DNA of 64,000 bases from Vibrio pelagius (GCF_024347575.1 NZ_AP025504.1:124001-188000); one strand, 5' to 3'; counted from the first letter of the stretch, positions 16,531 through 26,211 are shown. Translations and numbers: made by a program. The notes: a model not told the origin generated them from the sequence alone.

Positions 16531-17166
16531 TTAAACCCACTGTATAACTGCGTAAAGTTGGATGTACTTGCGCACCAGTTGTTGACTATTTGAGCGTTTT
16601 AGCGGGTGTCCAAATTTGATGAAGCAAGGGGCTATGCCGAAGTTTGTGTTCAAGTCTGAGGCAAATTGCGAATCACTTTCTTGTAAGGTAATACCTTGTT
16701 GACTGTATTCGGTAATTTCATCGGGTAGATCACCCATCCACCAATGCAGCAGTTCGCGACTGTGTTTGCTACGACTTATCCAATGATCCGAAACAATAAT
16801 AAGTAAGTCATTTGGCTGGATGGCGTAGCCATATTCGCCAAGCCAGTGATAAACATCGACCAGAAGTTTCTTTCGACAGGTTTTGCCTGCGCTCACCATA
16901 TGATGGCTGATAACCCATACCGTACCTATTTCAGACGAGATGCGGAAATGTCGCGCTGTTTCATTAAGTGGCAGCATATCAAGCGGATGAATCATACTCT
17001 CGTGATCAAAACTAATCAGTGTATGTTGCATACGTCGTGAAAATGCTTTGCCGAGGTGATGCTCACTGATTCCTTGATTATGAACGGTAGGGTAGTGATG
17101 TTCGCACAACTTCAAGCAATCTTCTTGAAAAAGGTTGATGCTCTGTATCACGAGATCTAATAACAA
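16531..17166 (-). CDS. Hypothetical protein (211 aa)
   Basis: Not recognised. A soluble protein with no signal peptide or TM segment, rich in His and Trp (HWWMGDLPDE, HHMVSAGKTCRKK). Long uninterrupted frame and own upstream region. HWLGEYGYAIQPNDLLIIVSDHWISRSKHS near residues 107-136 looks like a buried core, but no catalytic motif can be named. The downstream end faces an AT-rich gap. Confidence 0.6.
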   Translation of the reverse strand: MLLDLVIQSINLFQEDCLKLCEHHYPTVHNQGISEHHLGKAFSRRMQHTLISFDHESMIHPLDMLPLNETARHFRISSEIGTVWVISHHMVSAGKTCRKKLLVDVYHWLGEYGYAIQPNDLLIIVSDHWISRSKHSRELLHWWMGDLPDEITEYSQQGITLQESDSQFASDLNTNFGIAPCFIKFGHPLKRSNSQQLVRKYIQLYAVIQWV

Positions 17167-17362
17167 TGACTGTCCTTATACATGGCTACAATGTTGGTAT
17201 TTGAATAGTAAGGTAATGACTGTGTAATTTGCCAACAACAATGGTTCAGTTCTTGATCGCATTATCAAAATTAAGCTATCTGTCGATTTTTATGTTGTAA
17301 GCGCGCTAATGGCGTTTACCATTTATGAATTAGTAATAGTTAGAGAGACTTATGAGGGAGCG

Positions 17363-17608
17363 ATGACCATAGAGTTAGACAATGGACAAAAGGCGAGAAT
17401 GACAGAATCATTGCAACGCTATTTGCAAGATGAGCTTGATGTCGAGATAGGCCAATTTGATGCAGATTTTCTTGTTGATTTTATCAGTAAAAAGTTCGGT
17501 GCGGTCTACTACAACAAGGGAATTGAGGATGCGCAAAAGGTGATGGAACGTAAGATGCTTGATATCGGCGATGAACTGTACGAGATCGAGCAGGTCGTTG
17601 AGTTATAG
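17363..17608 (+). CDS. DUF2164 family protein
   Basis: An 81-aa cytoplasmic protein matching DUF2164 as I recall it: SLQRYLQDELDVEIGQFDADFLVDFI and FGAVYYNKGIEDA, where the family shows an E-x-G-x-hydrophobic core and a YN pair. Function unknown. I take ATG 17363 (MTIELD), preceded by ATGAGGGAGCG as ribosome-binding site, rather than the in-frame start at 17309, whose extra residues are not typical. Confidence 0.75.
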   Translation: MTIELDNGQKARMTESLQRYLQDELDVEIGQFDADFLVDFISKKFGAVYYNKGIEDAQKVMERKMLDIGDELYEIEQVVEL

Positions 17609-17756
17609 GTAAATTCATCTTATTCAAATTATTCGAACAACTTGTTTGAGTTTTAGTGATGTCATTTATGTAAAGCTAAGTAAATAATATGTTGCAACAA
17701 TACAGAGTAATGTACGCTCTTCAAACTATACCAACTGCAACCATTTGGAATGAAAC

Positions 17757-18296
17757 ATGAGCAATAATGTAAAGAACTATAATCCAATAGCTAGACTGTT
17801 GCACTGGGCATCAGCCTTGGCCATTGTTGGTTTATTCGGGGTTGGCCTATGGATGGTTGACCTCTCTTACTACAGTGAGTGGTATAAGACGGCCCCAGAC
17901 TGGCACCGATCTATCGGTATTATTTTGGCTGCCGTGACTCTTTTCCGACTCTTCTGGAAAACAGTGACTGCGTCACCAAGCGTTGAGGGCAAGAGCTACG
18001 AAGTGATTGCAGCGAAGGCGGCTCACGGCTTTATGTATCTAAATCTGTTGGCTTTATTCGTGTCTGGCTATTTGATTTCGACATCAGACGGTCGTGGCAT
18101 AGATGTTTTCAACTGGTTCACGGTTCCAAGTATGGGAGAGCTATTTGCAAATCAATCCGACTTGGCAGGAACTGTACACTACTATGCAGCTTGGGTACTG
18201 ATTGTACTAGCATCAGTTCACGCATTGGCTGCGATTAAACACCACATTATCGACAAAGACGATACGCTACGAAAAATGATAGGAGCATCAAAATGA
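17757..18296 (+). CDS. Cytochrome b561 family protein
   Basis: A 179-aa inner-membrane dihaem protein with four TM helices. The haem-ligand histidines expected for the CybB family are visible: RLLHWASA (TM1), PDWHRSIGI (TM2), AAKAAHGFMYLNL (TM3) and the TM4 cluster VHYYAAWVLIVLASVHALAAIKHH. It moves electrons between quinol and a periplasmic partner. It overlaps yceI by 4 nt (ATGA). A b561 gene paired with a YceI gene is a common arrangement, suggesting a joint role with a lipid-quinone or isoprenoid carrier. Confidence 0.9.
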   Translation: MSNNVKNYNPIARLLHWASALAIVGLFGVGLWMVDLSYYSEWYKTAPDWHRSIGIILAAVTLFRLFWKTVTASPSVEGKSYEVIAAKAAHGFMYLNLLALFVSGYLISTSDGRGIDVFNWFTVPSMGELFANQSDLAGTVHYYAAWVLIVLASVHALAAIKHHIIDKDDTLRKMIGASK

Positions 18297-18862
18297 AAAA
18301 ATCAATTATCGCTACAGGACTAGCCTTTGCTATGGCAATGCCTTTCGCTGCGAACGCTGCTGATTACGTGATTGATACAAAAGGCGCACACGCGTCTGTT
18401 AACTTCAAAGTGAGCCACCTTGGTTACAGCTTTATTAAAGGACGTTTCAACACATTTTCTGGTGATTTCTCATTTGATGAAAGCAACGTAGAAGCGTCTA
18501 AAGTGAACGTTGTGGTTGATACTACAAGCCTTGACTCAAACCACGCTGAGCGTGACAAGCACATCCGTAGCGGTGACTTTATCGATGCAGGTAAATTCTC
18601 TGAAGCGACATTCAACAGCACAAAAGTGGTTGATAACGGCGATGGTAAACTGGCTATAATGGGTGACCTAACGCTACACGGTGTGACTAAACCAATCACG
18701 ATCGATGCTGAGTTCATCGGTGCTGGCCAAGACCCATGGGGTGGTGAGCGTGCAGGTTTCATCGGTACAACTCGTCTAGAGCTTGCTGACTTTGATATTA
18801 AAGTCATGGGCGCTTCTAGCTACGTTGACATGGAACTTCACGTAGAAGGCATCAAGAAGTAA
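18293..18862 (+). CDS. YceI family periplasmic protein
   Basis: A 189-aa secreted lipocalin-like protein. The Sec signal MKKSIIATGLAFAMAMPFAANAA is cleaved near ANA-ADYVID. Family motifs: KGAHASVNFKVSHLGYSFIKGRF, SLDSNHAERDKHIRSGDF and GDLTLHGVTKPI. YceI proteins bind polyisoprenoid chains in an elongated barrel. It is translationally coupled to the upstream cytochrome b561 gene and followed by a strong terminator. Confidence 0.93.
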   Translation: MKKSIIATGLAFAMAMPFAANAADYVIDTKGAHASVNFKVSHLGYSFIKGRFNTFSGDFSFDESNVEASKVNVVVDTTSLDSNHAERDKHIRSGDFIDAGKFSEATFNSTKVVDNGDGKLAIMGDLTLHGVTKPITIDAEFIGAGQDPWGGERAGFIGTTRLELADFDIKVMGASSYVDMELHVEGIKK

Positions 18863-18896
18863 GTCGAATAGACTAACCTTTGTCTCATACATACAG

Positions 18897-18928
18897 AAAG
18901 GCGCAAAGCAGATGCTTTGCGCCTTTTT
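18897..18928 (+). terminator. Intrinsic terminator after yceI
   Basis: AAGGCGCAAAGC / GCTTTGCGCCTT stem with 4-nt loop, then TTTTT. Confidence 0.88.
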
Positions 18929-19060
18929 CGTTATTAAGCCATGAGTCTTTGAGATTGGTTGTGATTGTGTCTTGAATGACATTATCCAAATTGAATCACT
19001 ATTACCAAGATATCTTATTTAGCCACACGTTGTTATCACGTGTTCGGGTTACTCTTAGAA

Positions 19061-20512
19061 TTACGCTGTCTCAAGTCCAGCTTCTTTTACCACGTTTAAG
19101 CGGTCGCCATAGATAGGGCGAAGTGCTTGCATCACTTCAGTACGAGTTAGAACACCTACCATTGCGCCATTTTCAAGAACTGGAAGCATGTGTGGTTGAC
19201 TCACTTTCATCGCTTTCGCGCGCTCTTCTAATGAAAGTGTTGTAAAGCGAGTTGCAATGCCCATGCTAGATGTTGGATACAACTGCTCTTTGTCGATGCA
19301 TAGGAACTCAGCCACATCAACAAGTTTGTCGTTTGCATCAATCGCGACAACATCACGGCTCATCAAATCGACAACCTTCTGACCCGCTGTTGGAATGTAA
19401 TCTTGGCACCAAAGGTCGACCATCACGTCGTGAATTGAGAACACACCCACTAAGCGACCTTCTAAATCACACACTGGTGCACTGACTTGTTGTGCATCTA
19501 ACAGAGTGTCGATAGCAACCGCAGTCGGCATTTCAACAGATAGAGTGGTTGGGTTCGTGTTCATAATGGTTTTGATGATTGTATTGGTGTTCATAGTTTG
19601 TTCCTTAACTGACGTAATTTGAGTTGTTTGTGTTATTGCTGTTATTTTTGCCGCTTTTAGTTGCGGTCTGCGGTAGATACTCCAATTCGCTAAGCCAACG
19701 AGTACAGAGCCACCTACTATATTTCCAAGTGTCACTGGCAGTAGGTTTGCCGTGACGAACTGCATGACGTTGAGATCGGCGTACGCGGTAGGTGTCATTC
19801 CGATTTGTGTCCAAAAACTCTGTGGTGCAAAGTTTTGAATCACAATACCCAGTGGCACCATGAACATGTTTGCCACGCAGTGCTCAAAGCCTGTGCTGAC
19901 GAACATGGCAACGGGTAGCACAGTCATCATTGCTTTTGTCATTGCATTGGCAGAGCTGAAGGTCAACCAAATTGCTAAACAAACTAGCAGGTTACAAAGC
20001 ACACCTAAAGCAAATGCTTGAATCGGACTGTGATGGAGTTTGTGTTGTGCAATGTTTAATGCGTTGAGCCCCCATTGACCACTGTCTAACTGGTAGAGGC
20101 CAGCCGCACTCACAAGAGCGAGTAGAAACATCGCGCCAATAAAGTTGCCCACATATACTTTTCCCCAAATCGACAGCATCTTGCCAAAGGTGATCTGTTT
20201 GTTTGCCCAAGAGATGCTAGATAGCACCGAACTAGTAAACAACTCACCGCCACAGATGACGATTAAGATAAGCCCCATACTGAAGGCGAGTCCACCAGCT
20301 AAGCGGCTCAAACCCCATCCAGCGTCGGCACTGCCGGTCGTGACTGTGATGTAAAACAGGAAAGCGAGCCCGATAAATGCACCAGCCATAATCGCAAGAC
20401 TCAGAGTCATACTGCTGGTTTTACTCGCTTTACTGAGTGCAAATTTTTCTGCTTCGGCCATCATTTCTGTCGGCGAAAACAGTTGGTGATTATCAGAAGT
20501 GCTGGTCGCCAT
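19061..20512 (-). CDS. Formate/nitrite transporter (FNT) fused to a CBS domain pair
   Basis: A 483-aa fusion. Residues about 10-280 form an FNT channel with six TM segments: GAFIGLAFLFYITVTTG, GGELFTSS, GNFIGA, LCNLLVCLAIW and the TM5 VANMFMVPLG region. A low-complexity T/Q/K linker (about 285-306) leads to two CBS motifs (PVCDLEGRLVGVFSIHDVMVDLW and MLPVLENGAMVGVLTRTEVM). Met307 (ATG at 19594) is preceded by AAGGA seven bases upstream, so a separate 177-aa CBS protein may also be made. CBS pairs bind adenine nucleotides, so energy-dependent gating is plausible but not shown. It is divergent from a LysR gene. Confidence 0.85.
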   Translation of the reverse strand: MATSTSDNHQLFSPTEMMAEAEKFALSKASKTSSMTLSLAIMAGAFIGLAFLFYITVTTGSADAGWGLSRLAGGLAFSMGLILIVICGGELFTSSVLSSISWANKQITFGKMLSIWGKVYVGNFIGAMFLLALVSAAGLYQLDSGQWGLNALNIAQHKLHHSPIQAFALGVLCNLLVCLAIWLTFSSANAMTKAMMTVLPVAMFVSTGFEHCVANMFMVPLGIVIQNFAPQSFWTQIGMTPTAYADLNVMQFVTANLLPVTLGNIVGGSVLVGLANWSIYRRPQLKAAKITAITQTTQITSVKEQTMNTNTIIKTIMNTNPTTLSVEMPTAVAIDTLLDAQQVSAPVCDLEGRLVGVFSIHDVMVDLWCQDYIPTAGQKVVDLMSRDVVAIDANDKLVDVAEFLCIDKEQLYPTSSMGIATRFTTLSLEERAKAMKVSQPHMLPVLENGAMVGVLTRTEVMQALRPIYGDRLNVVKEAGLETA

Positions 20513-20771
20513 ACCCCCTCCTTGAACAATCCGTCATATGTGATTCCTAGTGTTAATACCTAAGTGAATGGTGAATGTTGCAGCCATCAAATCATTGCTG
20601 CCCATTCAGATTACGAGTGCTGGGGGTAGAGGTAAAATTGATAATATTTAAAAACCACATCAGAAATATTGATATAGGAAAATGACAGGGTACAATGAAA
20701 CCGATTGCTCACAGGCTTTATAAAAAAAGAGCGTCGGAATAGAGATAATTACAAGAAATTAAGGAAGAAAT

Positions 20772-21677
20772 TTGCGTTATTCATTAAAGCAACTTGCCGT
20801 CTTTGACGCCGTTGCAGATTCCGGAAGTGTAAGCCAAGCGGCGGATAAGCTTGCACTGACTCAGTCGGCTACCAGTATGTCACTCGCTCAACTTGAAAAG
20901 ATGTTAGGCAGGCCCTTGTTTGAACGGCAGGGGAAGCAGATGGCGTTAACCCATTGGGGTATGTGGTTGAGACCTAAAGCAAAACGCCTTCTTCAAGATG
21001 CGCAACAGATAGAAATGGGTTTCTACGAGCAGCATCTTCTCAGTGGCGAGCTGCGTCTTGGTGCGAGTCAAACCCCAGCTGAACACCTGGTTCCTGATCT
21101 CATCAGTATTATTGATAACGACTTTCCGGAAATGCGCATTTCACTTGGTGTGCAAAGCACACAGTCGGTTATTGAAGGCGTTCTCGATTATCAATATGAC
21201 TTAGGAGTTATTGAAGGTCGCTGTGATGACAATCGGATTCACCAAGAAGTGTGGTGTACAGACCATCTCACCGTTGTTGCCTCGGCACATCACCCATTTG
21301 CTAAGCGTGAAAGAGTGAGTTTGGCTCAACTTGAGCAAGCGAAATGGGTGCTTCGTGAGCATGGTTCAGGTACTCGCAAAGTTTTTGATAGCTCTATTCA
21401 TCATTTAATTGCCGATCTGGACGTTTGGCGAGAGTACGAACACGTACCTGTACTGAGAAGTTTAGTGGCAAATGGCCCTTACCTAACTTGTTTGCCTTAC
21501 CTGGATGTTGAGCGCTTTATCGAATCAGGCCAGTTAGTCACTTTAAATGTACCTGAATTGGAGATGGAGAGAACACTCTCATTTATTTGGCGTGCAGATA
21601 TGGCCGAAAACCCGTTAGCTGAGTGTATTAAGCGTGAAGGAAAGCGGATGATGAAGAGTCGTCCTTCCATTCTATAA
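20772..21677 (+). CDS. LysR-type transcriptional regulator
   Basis: A 301-aa LysR regulator: N-terminal winged HTH (residues 2-60: SLKQLAVFDAVADSGSVSQA and KLALTQSATSMSLAQLEKML), then a periplasmic-binding-protein-like effector domain (LRLGASQTPAEHLVPDLI; RYMM tail absent). It starts with TTG at 20772, chosen because AAGGAAGAAA lies just ahead and MRYSLKQL matches the family start. It is divergent from the FNT-CBS gene, with GCAGC-N12-GCTGC and AT-rich dyads in the gap, so local control of the transporter is likely. Confidence 0.88.
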   Translation: MRYSLKQLAVFDAVADSGSVSQAADKLALTQSATSMSLAQLEKMLGRPLFERQGKQMALTHWGMWLRPKAKRLLQDAQQIEMGFYEQHLLSGELRLGASQTPAEHLVPDLISIIDNDFPEMRISLGVQSTQSVIEGVLDYQYDLGVIEGRCDDNRIHQEVWCTDHLTVVASAHHPFAKRERVSLAQLEQAKWVLREHGSGTRKVFDSSIHHLIADLDVWREYEHVPVLRSLVANGPYLTCLPYLDVERFIESGQLVTLNVPELEMERTLSFIWRADMAENPLAECIKREGKRMMKSRPSIL

Positions 21678-21771
21678 TCGTTAATCCACCATTTTCTTGA
21701 TACCGATATCTGTTGAATAAGCGATATCGGTCTCTATATTGTGATAATTCATAACCCTCATACATTATTAT

Positions 21772-21787
21772 TGTGATCTAGATCTCC
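21772..21787 (+). promoter_or_regulatory. CRP-like site upstream of ycdZ-like gene
   Basis: TGTGATCTAGATCTCC compared with the CRP consensus TGTGA-N6-TCACA: the left half is perfect and the right half is weaker. It lies 95 bp upstream of the chosen start. Confidence 0.45.
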
Positions 21788-21881
21788 AGATTCCGCTGCG
21801 ACTTACCATACTATGCCTACTTGATTTCAAGTGAGGCTGAACATCGTGGTGCTGCATGGGCACTATGCGTTCAGAAATAGT

Positions 21882-22376
21882 ATGAGTACATTAGTCGCGA
21901 TTTCGTTAACAACCGGTATTTTGTCAGGTCTTTGGGGCTGGATTGCTATCTCTTTTGGTTTGCTCTCATGGGCGGGCTTTTTGGGGTGCACCAGTTATTT
22001 CGCATCACCTACCGATGGTGTGAAAGGGCTGCTTAGCAGCTTACTCACTAACATGACAGGTGTCTTTTGGGCAATGGTAATCATTCATGGCTCTACCTTT
22101 GCTGGATTAGAGATCCTAGGCTACTTAATCACTGCTATTGTTGCTTTCTTTATGTGTATTCAAGCAAAGCAAACCTGGTTAGCTTACATTCCAGGGACCT
22201 TCATTGGTTCTTGTGCAACGTTTGCCGCTGCTGGTGATTGGCAACTTGTGGTGCCTTCACTACTGCTAGGTGGTGTGTTTGGTTACTTGATGAAGACCAG
22301 TGGCGTATGGCTTCACGAAAAATCATCTCAATCTTCTCAAAAGACAGAACAACATGCCAACCGTGTTGAAGCATAA
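21882..22376 (+). CDS. ycdZ: DUF1097 inner-membrane protein (YcdZ-like)
   Basis: A 164-aa protein with about five TM segments. It aligns from memory with E. coli YcdZ: AISLTTGILSGLWGWIAISFGLLSWAGFLGCTSYFASP and LGYLITAIVAFFMCIQAKQ, then IPGTFIGSCATFAAAGDW. Start ATG 21882 (MSTLVAIS) matches that homologue; the in-frame GTG at 21831 would add 17 unmatched residues. Function unknown. A CRP-like site lies upstream and a terminator follows. Confidence 0.82.
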   Translation: MSTLVAISLTTGILSGLWGWIAISFGLLSWAGFLGCTSYFASPTDGVKGLLSSLLTNMTGVFWAMVIIHGSTFAGLEILGYLITAIVAFFMCIQAKQTWLAYIPGTFIGSCATFAAAGDWQLVVPSLLLGGVFGYLMKTSGVWLHEKSSQSSQKTEQHANRVEA

Positions 22377-22474
22377 GTTATTGAAATAGATAATTTTAAA
22401 TTTCAATAATGTGGCAGATTGGATATGTCCCTGTGAAAGATAACCCCCAATTAATTTGTATAGATTTTTTATAC

Positions 22475-22504
22475 AGGCACACCATCTTCGGTGTGCCTTT
22501 TTTC
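22475..22504 (+). terminator. Intrinsic terminator
   Basis: AGGCACACC / GGTGTGCCT stem with ATCTTC loop and TTTTTT tail, after the ycdZ-like gene. Confidence 0.85.
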
Positions 22505-22588
22505 TTTCAAAGGCGTAGGATGCGCAGTTTCTATTATCCATTTTGTCTGGCAATGATGAGTCAAAAGCAGAGCATCATAACCAAGCAA

Positions 22589-24229
22589 CTAGGTATTGCC
22601 GTTTGCCATCGTTATGACACGTTTAAGAGTCCAACGAAGCAGTAAAGGGATGCATTCAAGACCACGCTTCTCACAGTGTGAGACAATTGCGAGCGCCAAA
22701 TCGGGTTTAGCGTGCTTCTTCAATACACGAGCAACGACCTTTTTGGGTGGAATAGGGTGATCAGATGGGATCTTCACCATATCTCTAAAGAAATCCTCAA
22801 AACCATTCATATAAAGGTAATGTTCGATATCTTTTTCTGGTAGCTCTGTGAGACGATGCCGTGGTTGGTCGTTATCGAGTTTAGCGAGCACTGTTGCAGC
22901 GTACTTTTTGCCGGCTGCATCGCCATCAGTCACAACATGCCAATCGATACCAAACTCTTTGGCCACTTTAATCAGTGCTTTCAGTCCAGATTGGGCGAAC
23001 TCTATGATCTGTACACCTTCTGCAGCCAAATTGTAACCGCATTGATTCGCCAGCTCATTGAACAGCCATACTTCCGTTTCTCCTTCTACTAATAGCCAGC
23101 ATCGAGCGAATAAGGCCCCTGAGCGGTGAAAACGAATATGAAAACCGATACGACGTAATTCATCTTTACTAAAGTGGGAGATGTTTAGCTGGTTAGCGAT
23201 GGTTTTGTCTGACTGACGAACCAAACGACGAATAGAGTGCAACGGCACGAATGCCAACAACTCACCACTATTGGTGGTTAAAATTTTCTGCATCGGCAGT
23301 TTTTGCAACAAGCTCCAGGCTCTTGCAAGATGTGTGGGGTGTAAGCGACCTTCAGGATCTTCTAGGATCAAAAGTGGCCGAGCACAACGCCTTAGATCAT
23401 TCGGCCCTTTGGCATGCAGATAAGCATTGAGTAGGCCCATAAATAGCAGACGTGTCTGATTGTTACTGGTCTGTTCAACGAGTTCATGAATGCTCTTCTC
23501 TTGAATGCTCGTTGAATACATCAATCCATCGCGTGGTTTACGCGGGTTTTTACGTGACACGCTCTTAAATGAGAAATAGTGCTCAATTAGGCTCTGCATC
23601 GAGTCTAAACTACTACGCATCTCGCCTTTGTTAACATGCCCCGGTATTGCCATAAGTCGACGACAGGTGTTATCGATACGCTTTTCAATCCGAGTTTGAT
23701 GGCCGTTGCCATTCCCATTGCCATTAAATGGACGATCAAAATGACGTGCATCTCGAAGGCGGATAACGGGGTGGAGAGTCATTAATTCTTGAGCAAGTTT
23801 CTCAGAATGGTGCAGTTTAAGTGGATTACCATCTATATCGAGAAACGCGTAGTGGGTTGTCGTTTCGTACTGTTCAAGTGTTGCACTGATTCTGTAATAG
23901 ATTCGATGATGACCATACTCATCTTGAACCCATACTGGTTTGAGTTTTCGATAACGCCCTGCATTCAGTTCTGACCTGTCGTTCGCCTTGAGCGAAAGCA
24001 CAATCTGAAGATGTTGCGACTGTGGGTGTGAGACGGAATAGTCTACGTGAAAGTCCGTCATCTCGAATTGATAAGGCACACCATCGGCGGGAAGGACAAC
24101 GGACAAAGCATCAAGCAGTGAGGACTTACCCCAAGTATTCTCACCGATTAACGTTGTGAGTTCATCGAATGCCAATGACATTCGTTTGATACCTCTGAAT
24201 CCAGAAATCTCGATTCGTTCTAACTGCAT
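22589..24229 (-). CDS. ybjD: OLD-family ATP-dependent nuclease, YbjD type
   Basis: A 546-aa protein with an N-terminal SMC/ABC-like ATPase and a C-terminal TOPRIM nuclease, as in the overcoming-lysogenization-defect family. The start MQLERIEISGFRGI and Walker A GENTWGKS (29-36) are followed by the ABC signature/Walker B region RPLLILEDPEGRLHP, then TTNSGELL. TOPRIM acidic residues lie in CWLLVEGETEVW and HVVTDGDAAGKKY. It aligns along its full length with E. coli YbjD from memory. A (Gly-Asn)4 stretch from a hexanucleotide repeat sits near residue 170. DNA repair or phage defence are the roles considered for the family; no partner gene (GajB-like) is adjacent. Confidence 0.88.
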   Translation of the reverse strand: MQLERIEISGFRGIKRMSLAFDELTTLIGENTWGKSSLLDALSVVLPADGVPYQFEMTDFHVDYSVSHPQSQHLQIVLSLKANDRSELNAGRYRKLKPVWVQDEYGHHRIYYRISATLEQYETTTHYAFLDIDGNPLKLHHSEKLAQELMTLHPVIRLRDARHFDRPFNGNGNGNGHQTRIEKRIDNTCRRLMAIPGHVNKGEMRSSLDSMQSLIEHYFSFKSVSRKNPRKPRDGLMYSTSIQEKSIHELVEQTSNNQTRLLFMGLLNAYLHAKGPNDLRRCARPLLILEDPEGRLHPTHLARAWSLLQKLPMQKILTTNSGELLAFVPLHSIRRLVRQSDKTIANQLNISHFSKDELRRIGFHIRFHRSGALFARCWLLVEGETEVWLFNELANQCGYNLAAEGVQIIEFAQSGLKALIKVAKEFGIDWHVVTDGDAAGKKYAATVLAKLDNDQPRHRLTELPEKDIEHYLYMNGFEDFFRDMVKIPSDHPIPPKKVVARVLKKHAKPDLALAIVSHCEKRGLECIPLLLRWTLKRVITMANGNT

Positions 24230-24465
24230 AGGCTCACTCCTAACAAAAGATCTGCTAATACTTTGAAAGCAAACAGATATCTATAATCATAATCGATATT
24301 TTTGTGTTAGGTGTGTTTTACGGTCACAAAACAGAATCTAAAGTTTAACCAACCGAATGTGATTGCTTGACCAATCACGTCTATTTTTTTGCAGTGCTGT
24401 TTCATAAAATTCACGATTCTGTCATGATTCCCAACTTAGTATGAAGGGAAGAAGAGAGAGAACAT

Positions 24466-26211
24466 ATGACTAAAAAGAATAAGCCAGCGAAACTGGTACT
24501 GGCGCATATTAATGACACCCACTCATACTTTGAACCAACGTCATTACAACTATCATTAAAAGTGAATGAGCAAATCATAGAGCCTTATGTCAGTGCTGGT
24601 GGTTTTGCTCGAATAGCAACTCGATTCAAGCAGCTCAAAGAAGATGCCACTCGACAAGGTAAAGATACGCTGTTTTTGCACGCCGGCGACTGCTTCCAAG
24701 GGACGTTGTACTTTTCTCTGTTTAAGGGAAAAGCCAATGCTGACTTATTGAATGCCTTAAACATCGATGCGATGACGCTCGGTAATCACGAACTCGATAT
24801 GGGCAATGAACCTGTCGCAGAGTTCGCCAAGCGCATCGAGTTTCCACTACTGGCGGGTAACTGGAATTTGTCGAATGAGGATATCAATAAAACTCATACC
24901 TTAGCGGACAATAGCCAAGTTAAAGCTTTCCTCCCTGAAACTCAGAGTGCTAACTACATCACCAAAGAATTTGATGGCGAGCCTGTCGCAATCTTTGGCC
25001 TTAGTATCGATCAGATGGATCTGATCGCAAATCCCGATGTTGACACTCCGTTTGAGAACGCCGTTTCGACTGCAAGAGCAACCATCGCTCAAATTCAAAA
25101 AGAGGGTATCAATAAAATCATTTTACTCAGCCATTTAGGTTACGAAGGTGATTTAGACTTGGCACGTCAGGTTGAGGGTATTGGGCTGATTGTGGGTGGC
25201 CATAGTCATAGGTTACAGGGTGACTTCTCCGACGTCGGGCTGGTTAAAGATGATGAATATGGGGTGAAAGTCAACGATACTTATGTCGTTCAAGCTGGAT
25301 TCCATTCCATGTCTTTGGGGCACTGTGAGATTGAATTTGACGAAACTGGCAAAGTGGTCAATTTCAATGGTCGAAATGAACTGCTTCTTGGTCGTCGTCT
25401 GTTTATCGATGCAAAACTCAGTGAAGTCGGTCAGGATGATGCTCATGACGTTGCTTGTGAATACCTCAATAATCATCCACTTATATCCGTATGTAAAAAA
25501 GACCAAGATATTCAGTACATTTTAACCGACAAATACCTGCCGCGAGTGCGTCAGTTGCAGCAACAAATTATCGCTACAGCAACGGATAAACTACGACATG
25601 TTCGAGTGCCCGATGAAGAAGGGCCAAGTGAGCTAGCACCACTTGTGGCTCAGTCGTTCCATTATGCGATGAATCAACGAGGTTTGAATGTGGATTTTGC
25701 GATTCATAATGCTGGTGGTGTTCGTAACTCTTTAAATGCTGGTGATGTATCGGTGGCGGATATTGCCGGAAAGCTACTGCCATTTGCCGTACCGATCGGC
25801 ACATATCAAATTAATGGCGAGACGATTGCCGCTATCTTAGAGGGTGCAATCAACAATGCGCTCGATAACGGTGTGGTCGGTACAGGCTCTGGTAGTTTTC
25901 CTTATACCTATAATCTAAGATTTTGTTACCACGCTGAAGCACCGATCGGGCACCGAATCCATCATCTCGAAATCTATCGCAATGGTGACTGGAATGCTGT
26001 CGAGCGCCACAAAGTGTATCGTGGCTCGTCATCAGCCTATACCATGAAAGGCAAAGAAGGGTATGACGCTGTACTCAATATGAAGGGAGAAGGCTCAGTG
26101 ACGACTTTATCTATGGCCGATTGTTTCATTGAGTTTTTGGAGGCTAATCCAGAGGCGTTAAACAGTCGTTACGTGCAGAACTGTTTGGTCTGTTACAAAA
26201 AAGCACATTAA
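24466..26211 (+). CDS. 5'-nucleotidase/metallophosphatase family protein without signal peptide
   Basis: A 581-aa member of the UshA/5'-nucleotidase family. The N-terminal calcineurin-like dimetal site is visible: HINDTHSYFEP, LHAGDCFQGT, TLGNHELDMG, LLSHLGYEGD and GGHSHR. The C-terminal substrate domain has HNAGGVRNSLNAG and the aromatic clamp region. There is no Sec signal (MTKKNKPAKLVLAH), unlike UshA, so a cytoplasmic location is likely. It should remove phosphate from nucleotides or related sugar nucleotides. Ribosome-binding site GAAGGGAAGAAGAGAG precedes ATG 24466. Confidence 0.88.
   Translation: MTKKNKPAKLVLAHINDTHSYFEPTSLQLSLKVNEQIIEPYVSAGGFARIATRFKQLKEDATRQGKDTLFLHAGDCFQGTLYFSLFKGKANADLLNALNIDAMTLGNHELDMGNEPVAEFAKRIEFPLLAGNWNLSNEDINKTHTLADNSQVKAFLPETQSANYITKEFDGEPVAIFGLSIDQMDLIANPDVDTPFENAVSTARATIAQIQKEGINKIILLSHLGYEGDLDLARQVEGIGLIVGGHSHRLQGDFSDVGLVKDDEYGVKVNDTYVVQAGFHSMSLGHCEIEFDETGKVVNFNGRNELLLGRRLFIDAKLSEVGQDDAHDVACEYLNNHPLISVCKKDQDIQYILTDKYLPRVRQLQQQIIATATDKLRHVRVPDEEGPSELAPLVAQSFHYAMNQRGLNVDFAIHNAGGVRNSLNAGDVSVADIAGKLLPFAVPIGTYQINGETIAAILEGAINNALDNGVVGTGSGSFPYTYNLRFCYHAEAPIGHRIHHLEIYRNGDWNAVERHKVYRGSSSAYTMKGKEGYDAVLNMKGEGSVTTLSMADCFIEFLEANPEALNSRYVQNCLVCYKKAH

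Noticed and set aside
22409..22645. A 78-aa ORF between the ycdZ-like and ybjD genes
   Set aside because: It runs through an intrinsic terminator and into the 3' end of ybjD.
24312..24328. CRP-like TGTGT...TCACA sequence upstream of the 5'-nucleotidase
   Set aside because: The half-sites are 7 nt apart instead of 6 and the left half has a mismatch.
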